DNA of 8,930 nucleotides from Oscillospiraceae bacterium (GTDB taxonomy: Bacteria; Bacillota; Clostridia; Oscillospirales; Ruminococcaceae): contig JAIEDJ010000316.1 in NCBI GenBank assembly GCA_029068025.1, forward strand, positions 1-8,930, given 5' to 3'. This document shows, one piece after another, positions 1 to 4,810 of the stretch. The position numbers and the translations under genes were made by a program. Under the pieces are notes generated by a model. The model did not search any database. It had not been told where the DNA came from and saw only the letters and a list, made by a program, of their open reading frames with translations. Position 1 is the stretch's first letter; every line of letters starts with the position of its first letter.

Positions 1-954
1 CTGGAGAATTTCCCCGAGCGTTACAACGCCGTTCCCGTATGGATAACGCACAGCGGCGAGTGGCATTACTTCGGCGGGGATATCTCCGATATTATCGCGG
101 ACAAGCTGCCCGGAAATTGTCCGCGCGTTATTTTTCCGCATGACAGAGGGGCGGACAGCCTGCTGCTTATCGGCGGAAACGGCAGCAGGATCCCGATAAG
201 CGCGGCGCTTCCGATAATGCACGGCATGGGCGGCGAGGACGGCACATTGCAGGGACTTATCGAGCTTTCGGGTATCCCGGTCTGCGGCTGCAAAACATTA
301 TCCTCGGCGCTGTGCATGGACAAGCACCGTGCACACAGGATGATATCCGTTGAAGGGATATCCGTGCCGAATTCCGTTCTGATAAAAAGAAACGAAAATA
401 TTTCCGCCGAAGATATCCTCAAAAAAACGGGCTTGCCCGCGTTTGTAAAACCGCTTCGCGGCGGTTCGTCCTTTGGCATCACGCGGATCTCAAAAGCCGA
501 AGAATTGAACAAAGCAACAGATCACGCGTTTTCTTACGACAATGAAATAGTTGTCGAACAGGCGATTGACGGCGTTGAGGTCGGATGCGCGGTGGTCGGC
601 AATGAAGAACTTACGGTAGGCGAACCGGATATGATAAAGCTCTCGGGCGGGTTCTTTGACTTTGATGAAAAATATACTCTGAAAACCTCGCAGATACTCT
701 GCCCCGCCCCGGTCTCCGACGAGCTTAAAAGCCGCATAAAGCAAACCGCAAAGACGATCTACAAAGCGCTTGGCTGCTCGGGCTTCGCGCGTGTGGATAT
801 GTTCCTTGATCCCTCGGGAGAGATATATTTTAACGAGGTAAACACGATCCCCGGCTTCACCGAGCACAGCCGTTTTCCCGGAATGATGAAGGCGGCGGGA
901 TTTGAGTTTTCGGAGATCCTCGAAAAGATAATCGACGCGGCGGTAATATCATGA
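1..954 (+). CDS. vanG: VanG-type D-alanine--D-serine ligase, 5' end outside window
   Basis: This ATP-grasp ligase joins D-Ala to a second D-amino acid in the cytoplasm to make the terminal dipeptide of peptidoglycan precursors. The frame is open from base 1 (fragment of 317 residues). By comparison with VanG as I remember it, about 25-30 N-terminal residues are missing, so an internal ATG at 217 is not the true start. Visible motifs are HGMGGEDGTLQG (nt 217-252), SALCMDK (nt 304-324), KPLRGGSSFGIT (nt 448-483), the omega-loop segment GFFDFDEKY (nt 649-675) and the metal-binding FNEVNTIPGF (nt 829-858). The three residues reported to set D-Ser choice in VanG (Asp243, Phe252, Arg324) appear conserved as Asp (nt 628-630), Phe (nt 655-657) and Arg (nt 871-873). 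The omega loop has Phe, not the His of D-Ala-D-Lac ligases. The stop overlaps the next start (ATGA), so the two genes are probably co-translated. A plain Ddl is the alternative but fits less well. Confidence 0.88.
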   Translation: MENFPERYNAVPVWITHSGEWHYFGGDISDIIADKLPGNCPRVIFPHDRGADSLLLIGGNGSRIPISAALPIMHGMGGEDGTLQGLIELSGIPVCGCKTLSSALCMDKHRAHRMISVEGISVPNSVLIKRNENISAEDILKKTGLPAFVKPLRGGSSFGITRISKAEELNKATDHAFSYDNEIVVEQAIDGVEVGCAVVGNEELTVGEPDMIKLSGGFFDFDEKYTLKTSQILCPAPVSDELKSRIKQTAKTIYKALGCSGFARVDMFLDPSGEIYFNEVNTIPGFTEHSRFPGMMKAAGFEFSEILEKIIDAAVIS

Positions 955-2042
955 GCCGCGCATGGGCTGAAATAGACCTCGCGGCGCTTGAGAACAACGT
1001 CCGCGTTCTGAGATCCATGCTTCCCGAACACACAAGGCTTATGCCCGCCGTAAAAGCAAACGCCTACGGTCACGATGAGGTATTGATCGCGCGGAAACTC
1101 AATGCTCTGGGGATAGATTCGTTCTGCGCCGCGTGTGCCGAGGAGGGCGTTCGGCTGCGTCGCGGCGGAGTACGCGGCGAGATCCTGATACTCGGCTACA
1201 CAGCGCCCGAGGAATTCTATCTGCTGAAAAAATACAAGCTGTCGCAGACGGTCGTTGATCAGGAATACGCAAAGCTGCTTTGCGGCAAGGGGAAATTCCG
1301 CGTGCATATCGGTGTTGATACGGGTATGCACAGACTCGGGATACCGTGGGATAATTTTGATGAGATCGCCGAGCTGTTCCTTTCGGGAAATTTGCTGATC
1401 GACGGTATTTTCACACATCTTGCCGCCGATGATACCGCAGAGGGAAAAGACCGCGAATTTACCGAAATACAGGCGGCGCGTTTCAGGCAAGTGACCGGCG
1501 GACTGAACTCGCTGGGGTTTTATCCGAAAACTCATTTACAGTCAAGTCTGGGAGTGCTGAATTATCCCGAGCTTGCGGCGGACTATGCAAGGACAGGACT
1601 TGCGCTTTACGGCTGTGTTGACGGAGAGATCGGGAAAGCCCTGCTGCCCGTTCTCTCACTCAAAGCGCGTGTTTCCTCAGTGAGAACAGTTCTTCGCGGA
1701 GAATCCATCGGATACGGCACCGGCTTCGTGGCAGACCGTGATATGAAGATCGCCGCGCTCACGATCGGCTATGCGGACGGACTTCCCCGTGCATTGTCGG
1801 ATGGCATAGGCGCGGTTCTCATAAACGGAAAACGTGCTCCCGTTGTCGGGAAAGTATGTATGGATCAGGCTATGGTTGATGTGAGCGGGATCGATGTTAG
1901 TCAAGGAGATACTGCCGTTGTCATTGGCGTGTCGAGTGATGAAAAGATCACCGCCTGTGAGATCGCGCGGCTTTGCGGTACCATACCGAATGAGATACTT
2001 GTAGGTATCGGAGAGCGCGTCAAAAGAATGATCAGGATCTGA
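951..2042 (+). CDS. vanT: Alanine/serine racemase, VanT catalytic-domain type, stand-alone
   Basis: This fold-III PLP-dependent racemase interconverts L and D forms of Ala or Ser in the cytoplasm. The 363-residue length is normal for an alanine racemase. Lys35 in AVKANAYGH is the PLP lysine, Arg128 lies in GMHRLG, Tyr274 in IGYADG is the second catalytic base, and Cys303-Met304 lie in KVCMDQ. The ATG at 951 overlaps the ligase stop by 4 nt, so production of the D-amino acid and its ligation are coupled. In enterococcal VanT this domain is fused to an N-terminal multi-helix membrane domain, which is absent here. The position matching Tyr354 of Geobacillus Alr (Asn in VanT, linked to serine use) is Glu355 in IGERVKR. 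Overall the protein reads closer to the VanT C-terminal domain than to housekeeping Alr. Substrate preference (Ser or Ala) is inferred from context and is not proven by sequence. Confidence 0.85.
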   Translation: MSRAWAEIDLAALENNVRVLRSMLPEHTRLMPAVKANAYGHDEVLIARKLNALGIDSFCAACAEEGVRLRRGGVRGEILILGYTAPEEFYLLKKYKLSQTVVDQEYAKLLCGKGKFRVHIGVDTGMHRLGIPWDNFDEIAELFLSGNLLIDGIFTHLAADDTAEGKDREFTEIQAARFRQVTGGLNSLGFYPKTHLQSSLGVLNYPELAADYARTGLALYGCVDGEIGKALLPVLSLKARVSSVRTVLRGESIGYGTGFVADRDMKIAALTIGYADGLPRALSDGIGAVLINGKRAPVVGKVCMDQAMVDVSGIDVSQGDTAVVIGVSSDEKITACEIARLCGTIPNEILVGIGERVKRMIRI

Positions 2043-2068
2043 GTTTTACCACAAAACTCGGATCTTTT
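2036..2068 (+). terminator. Intrinsic terminator of the ligase-racemase operon
   Basis: A 12-bp stem (arm 2036-2047, arm 2053-2064, with one T-G wobble) closes a 5-nt loop and is followed by TTTT. The racemase TGA stop (2040-2042) lies inside the 5' arm, so the operon ends tightly here. Similar potential on the other strand is of no obvious use. Confidence 0.85.
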
Positions 2069-2097
2069 CCTAATAGAATATAACAACGGACCCGCAC

Positions 2098-2126
2098 TTG
2101 ACAAACGCGCTATAATGTGTTATAAT
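2098..2126 (+). promoter_or_regulatory. Consensus sigma-A promoter for the membrane protein gene
   Basis: A perfect -35 TTGACA (2098-2103) and a perfect -10 TATAAT (2121-2126) are separated by exactly 17 bp. Transcription should start near 2133, about 44 nt before the ATG at 2177. A second TATAAT at 2111-2116 is only 7 bp from the -35 and is unlikely to serve as the main -10. The promoter follows the preceding operon's terminator, so the downstream gene is an independent unit that should be strongly transcribed unless repressed. Confidence 0.9.
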
Positions 2127-2148
2127 GAATTTATTGGATCACCGGGCG

Positions 2149-2171
2149 GCAAATAATACGATTTGCGGAGG
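2149..2171 (+). promoter_or_regulatory. RBS with an abutting leader hairpin
   Basis: GGAGG at 2167-2171 lies 5 nt before the ATG at 2177. Directly before it is an inverted repeat, GCAAAT (2149-2154) and ATTTGC (2161-2166), with a 6-nt loop. If it folds in the mRNA, the stem would sit against the ribosome binding site and could modulate translation. A six-pair, AU-rich stem is weak, so its function is uncertain. Confidence 0.5.
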
Positions 2172-2176
2172 AAGCA

Positions 2177-2725
2177 ATGAAAGAAACACTGGAATTCAAT
2201 CACAAAAAGCAATGCGGCTTGTGGCTGATATGTATCGGGATCGTGCTGATAGTGTCCGTTATTTTCGGCGGTGAGTTCCTTGTAAATCCGTTTGTGTTTC
2301 TGATAGGCTATTATACGAGCTTTTTTGGCGTAAATGTAAACAAAAAGGTCAGAGAAAAGCTCTCTCAGGGGAGTATCTCAAAGAAGCAGATCAAGATGAT
2401 CTATGTTTCGATCGCCGCGCTGTTCGTACTGATGTTTTGTATTGCGGGACCGTTTATTCCGGGCTGGCATTGGCGAGAGATATGGCTGGGCGTGCTGATG
2501 GCAACGGCGGTTCATTTCTTCCTGTGGTTTTTTATTCACGGCTGGAGCATGGTAGTGTTGGGAGCGGTATGCGCGGTCATCGCAGCGGCGGGTTATATAT
2601 TCGCAAGCGTATCGATCCCGATCATCTGTATTGCCGACGCAGCCGCCAAGCTGATATGCGGAGTATATTTACTGTTTATCGCGAAACCTTCAAAATTTAT
2701 CCCTAAGACGAAAAATAGCAAGTGA
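2177..2725 (+). CDS. Six-helix membrane protein of unknown function
   Basis: This 182-residue protein is very hydrophobic. Likely membrane segments are at about residues 12-31, 34-52, 75-93, 102-120, 124-144 and 149-167, with a basic cytoplasmic-type loop at about 54-73 and a Lys-rich C-terminal tail. It has no cleavable signal peptide and no charged catalytic motif. The start is fixed by GGAGG 5 nt upstream. It has its own consensus promoter and no partner gene on the same strand. The overall look (FNHKKQCGLWLI start, IFGGE after the first helix, KKVREKLS loop) resembles small Firmicutes membrane families such as DUF6609, but I hold that name only tentatively. I see no intrinsic terminator directly after the stop. 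Confidence 0.8.
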   Translation: MKETLEFNHKKQCGLWLICIGIVLIVSVIFGGEFLVNPFVFLIGYYTSFFGVNVNKKVREKLSQGSISKKQIKMIYVSIAALFVLMFCIAGPFIPGWHWREIWLGVLMATAVHFFLWFFIHGWSMVVLGAVCAVIAAAGYIFASVSIPIICIADAAAKLICGVYLLFIAKPSKFIPKTKNSK

Positions 2726-2773
2726 ACAGATAGTAGACATTTAAACGCAAGAAAAGCCCCCCAATTTTAATAC

Positions 2774-2852
2774 GCGCCCGTGGCGGAACTGGCAGACGCG
2801 CCGGATTTGGGCAGCATTACTACAGTGGAATTTTTCCTGCGACTGTCGGGCA
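2774..2852 (+). pseudogene. Broken tRNA-Leu remnant
   Basis: The first 37 nt read as the 5' half of a class II tRNA-Leu. They comprise acceptor strand GCGCCCG (2774-2780), D stem GCG (2783-2785) pairing with CGC (2797-2799) around the Leu-like loop GAACTGGCAGA, and 5' anticodon strand CCGGA (2801-2805). The expected TCCGG strand, variable arm and T arm do not follow. A short stretch at about 2839-2851 (GCGACTGTCGGGC) resembles the end of the T arm and most of the 3' acceptor strand. The gene therefore cannot fold into a working tRNA. It differs in sequence from the intact tRNA-Leu downstream, so it is the remnant of another isoacceptor and not a duplicate. The 5' half is convincing; the 3' remnant is less so. 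Confidence 0.55.
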
Positions 2853-2880
2853 GGTAAAAAATCGGCAGAAAAATAAATAT

Positions 2881-2965
2881 GCGGGTATGGTGAAACTGGC
2901 AGACACGTTGGATTTAGGTTCCAATTCCGAGAGGAGTGCAGGTTCAAGTCCTGTTACCCGCACCA
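2881..2965 (+). tRNA. tRNA-Leu (anticodon UAG)
   Basis: This is a complete class II tRNA. Acceptor GCGGGTA (2881-2887) pairs with TACCCGC (2955-2961), followed by A73 and an encoded CCA (2963-2965). The D loop carries AACTGGCAGA. The anticodon stem TTGGA/TCCAA encloses loop TTTAGGT, giving anticodon UAG, which reads CUN leucine codons. A variable arm of the TCC-GAGA-GGA type is present. The T arm GCAGG-TTCAAGT-CCTGT closes with a G-U pair. Confidence 0.95.
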
Positions 2966-2989
2966 ATGCTTCGCAATTGCCAATTAATT

Positions 2990-3029
2990 TCTCCGCGATT
3001 TTCCTTCTTACAAGGTTTGCGGAGATTTT
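2990..3029 (+). terminator. Intrinsic terminator after tRNA-Leu
   Basis: A perfect 7-bp outer stem, TCTCCGC (2990-2996) with GCGGAGA (3019-3025), encloses a loop with a possible inner CCTT/AAGG helix and is followed by TTTTATTT. It lies 25 nt past the tRNA CCA end, the usual place for a tRNA terminator. Confidence 0.7.
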
Positions 3030-3051
3030 ATTTGGCTATGCGCCAATGACT

Positions 3052-3080
3052 GCTCTAAAGGCCTTTTCAGAGCGTATTTT
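3052..3080 (+). terminator. Second hairpin with T-rich tail
   Basis: GCTCT (3052-3056) pairs with AGAGC (3069-3073), with AAA/TTT continuing the stem around a GGCC loop, then GTATTTT. It may be a backup terminator for the tRNA transcript or a leader structure of the following gene. I see no convincing promoter between it and that gene's start. Confidence 0.4.
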
Positions 3081-3124
3081 ACATTATGGATTACTATAAA
3101 ACATTACCGAATTGAGGCGAGTTG

Positions 3125-4264
3125 ATGGCATACGAAAATAACCACTATATACCGCGTTTTATACTGCGGCAATTTGGTGAATACTTAAATGTGTACAATG
3201 TCAAAGACGGTTCTCTTTGCATCGGTGAACGTACAGATCACATTTTTGCCGAAAGAAAGATATATCCCTCCGATCTTGAAAAAGATATAGGATATAAATT
3301 GGAATCTCCCTTTGCAAAACTTTTCCATAATAAATTGATGTCCGGCAAGCCCGGAGATAAAATCGTTTTGACAAGAAAAGAAATACTGCTGATGAAAAGA
3401 TTTTACCTTTTGGAAACGATCCGTGTTACATCAATGGCAGAAATTACAAAAAAAGAGAAGGCGCTTTCGGGATTTTATTCTTCCCTTTTTTCGGATTTCA
3501 ATGAAAAGTTGATTCCCGATGAAACCACAACCGACAGATGGCTCAGAAACATCAGAGTAGTTATCGAATCGGAAGATCTTATACAAATCTCAAAGCATCC
3601 GTTGTGTACTTATGAGGTGTTGAAATGGTCATTCATATTGAATTCCGGTTATTTCGCATTCTGGGACTGCGCAGGATCCGGTGTTGACTTCCTGATCTCC
3701 GACATCGGTATGACATCGGAGGTGGAACCATCAATGCTGACAGACGGATATGAGCACACTAAGAAAGATTATCTATATAAGCTTTTTGAGCGAGAAACAA
3801 ATATATTCAAAAAGGATGCCTATCAAAGACTTCTATCAGCTCAATCTTTATTCTATGAGAATTTTTATATGTATCCGCTGTCAAAAAACCGTATGATCGT
3901 TACAGTTAATCCGTTTTTCAGTTTATATGACAGAAAAACAAAACTCACAAAACCAATTGGCATTTGGCCGACTCAAATCAGCGACAAACGCCTGCTCGAA
4001 AAAAATGAATCACCAAAGCTTGTTACAATTATGGGAAAACCGCTTTGTAAAGATGATGACGAGTTTTCTTATACGATCCAACGTGTGAAGCCGGAAGACG
4101 CGGAATATATAAATATGCTTATGTTGAATCGAATAGATACCTATATGGGATATTCGGATTGGAAACACATAGAATCCAGCGTAAAAAGATATATTGATTT
4201 TCACAACAAAATTAAGATGAAACCACCGATTGACTATAAATCTCTTACGGAAAAAGCGAGATAA
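3125..4264 (+). CDS. DUF4238-family protein of unknown function
   Basis: This is a soluble protein of 379 residues, counted from the ATG at 3125. An in-frame TTG at 3122 is less likely, because GAGG at 3114-3117 is 7 nt from the ATG but only 4 nt from the TTG. Three segments match the DUF4238 pattern I know: NNHYIPRFILRQF at residues 5-17 (family motif near HYxPxFxLRxF), FLISDIG at 189-195 (family F-I-T-S-D) and MYPLSKNR at 249-256 (family PLSP). A late LNRIDTYMGY segment (334-343) matches the conserved C-terminal helix. The family's biochemical role is not known to me. There is no signal peptide or membrane segment. The gene stands alone beside tRNA-Leu and is clearly AT-richer than the flanking genes, which suggests horizontal acquisition. 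Confidence 0.8.
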   Translation: MAYENNHYIPRFILRQFGEYLNVYNVKDGSLCIGERTDHIFAERKIYPSDLEKDIGYKLESPFAKLFHNKLMSGKPGDKIVLTRKEILLMKRFYLLETIRVTSMAEITKKEKALSGFYSSLFSDFNEKLIPDETTTDRWLRNIRVVIESEDLIQISKHPLCTYEVLKWSFILNSGYFAFWDCAGSGVDFLISDIGMTSEVEPSMLTDGYEHTKKDYLYKLFERETNIFKKDAYQRLLSAQSLFYENFYMYPLSKNRMIVTVNPFFSLYDRKTKLTKPIGIWPTQISDKRLLEKNESPKLVTIMGKPLCKDDDEFSYTIQRVKPEDAEYINMLMLNRIDTYMGYSDWKHIESSVKRYIDFHNKIKMKPPIDYKSLTEKAR

Positions 4265-4463
4265 TATCGGTGTCTTGCCCTCAGGAAACGTCAGGCAGCG
4301 AACCTATCCTCGAAATAAATCGAAAGCTGCGCATAAGCCAATCCACAGTCATGGACAGTCATCTGTTCCGCGTGATCGCAATGGCAAAGGTTTAATGAAA
4401 ACACATAGATATGAGCCAACTTGATTTTGTTGGCTCATTCTTATTGGGTGGGACAACCTTCCG
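4265..4463. other. Intergenic stretch with possible gene debris
   Basis: No complete gene is visible here. One + frame is open from 4240 to the TAA ending at 4395. It reads protein-like text near its end (EINRKLRISQ, then MDSHLFRVIAMAKV) but has no start or ribosome binding site of its own and overlaps the end of the DUF4238 gene. It may be the tail of a deleted gene. I do not recognise it. The rest is AT-rich and contains the hairpin at 4411-4438. Confidence 0.4.
4411..4438. terminator. Perfect 10-bp hairpin, candidate terminator
   Basis: ATGAGCCAAC (4411-4420) and GTTGGCTCAT (4429-4438) pair perfectly around the 8-nt loop TTGATTTT. The + strand tail TCTTATT is T-rich but interrupted, and the - strand tail is also a mixed T run. 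It could end DUF4238 transcription from the left and cellulase-operon read-through from the right. Confidence 0.55.
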
Positions 4464-4772
4464 CTAATTTGTAAATTTATCTCTATTAAAATCCCCATTA
4501 AACTCCAGCACCACATCGATCCCGCCGTCCTCAGCGTTGAACACCGTTCTTTCCTCGGAATCGATATCGGGAAAATACGTTTTGTTTGCCGTTTCGTCGA
4601 TCTTGTAAAATCTCAAGGTCAGATACAAAAAACTAATAGAAAGAGGCAAGACTGCAAGGGCTGTCATAAGATGCTCCGCAGTATAGAAAAGTGCGATCTT
4701 CTTTGATGTATAACCGAGTGCTTCCAATACGCCAATAGACTGTATCTGATCCTGTATATCGCCTGCGATCAA
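4464..4772 (-). pseudogene. FtsX-type ABC transporter permease remnant, chimeric ORF
   Basis: The open frame (102 codons, nominal TTG start at 4772 with AAGGAG just upstream) begins IQDQIQSIGVLEALGYTSKK. This resembles the conserved segment of FtsX/MacB-type permeases in which a basic region and an I-G-(I/V)-L-x-A-L-G motif precede the penultimate transmembrane helix. A hydrophobic helix follows (about residues 27-50), and then the similarity stops. The last half (from about FYKIDET to GDFNRDKFTN) is polar and looks unrelated to a permease. The whole N-terminal and periplasmic part of such a protein (hundreds of residues) is absent, and upstream lies the beta-glucosidase stop in the same frame. 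I read it as debris from a deletion or insertion, not as a working gene. Coordinates are those of the open frame. Confidence 0.55.
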
Positions 4773-4810
4773 CTTCTCCTTATCGGAGAGCTGACTGCAG
4801 GCGTTTTTTT
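4761..4810 (+). terminator. Long terminator-like hairpin at the end of the GH3 gene
   Basis: GCCTGC (4761-4766) pairs with GCAGGC (4797-4802). Inside, TCTCC (4775-4779) pairs with GGAGA (4785-4789) around TTATC, with partial pairing between. A run of seven T (4804-4810) follows on the + strand and overlaps the GH3 stop codon. The shape is that of an intrinsic terminator for + strand transcripts. On the - strand the same hairpin follows the GH3 stop by only a few nt but lacks a downstream T run. It may once have been bidirectional and lost its far side at the junction with the permease remnant. Confidence 0.6.

Noticed and set aside
66..1535. Minus-strand open frames of 125-258 codons opposite the ligase and racemase genes
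   Set aside because: They are antisense to genes with clear family motifs, have no ribosome binding sites and show no recognisable domains. GC-rich coding DNA produces such shadows.
2111..2116. Additional TATAAT as an alternative -10 box
   Set aside because: It is only 7 bp from the TTGACA box. The TATAAT at 2121 has the ideal 17-bp spacing.
2887..3099. A 70-codon open frame starting within tRNA-Leu
   Set aside because: Its first third is the tRNA itself, and the rest crosses two terminator hairpins with no ribosome binding site.
3690..3725. Short direct and inverted repeats (GACATCGG twice, CTCCGA/TCGGAG) inside the DUF4238 gene
   Set aside because: They are short, fall in the conserved SDIG coding region and are explained by codon choice. 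No further copies are visible.
2881..4800. Full integrative element using tRNA-Leu as attachment site
   Set aside because: I found no integrase gene and no repeat of the tRNA 3' end downstream, so only a suspicion of past integration can be supported.
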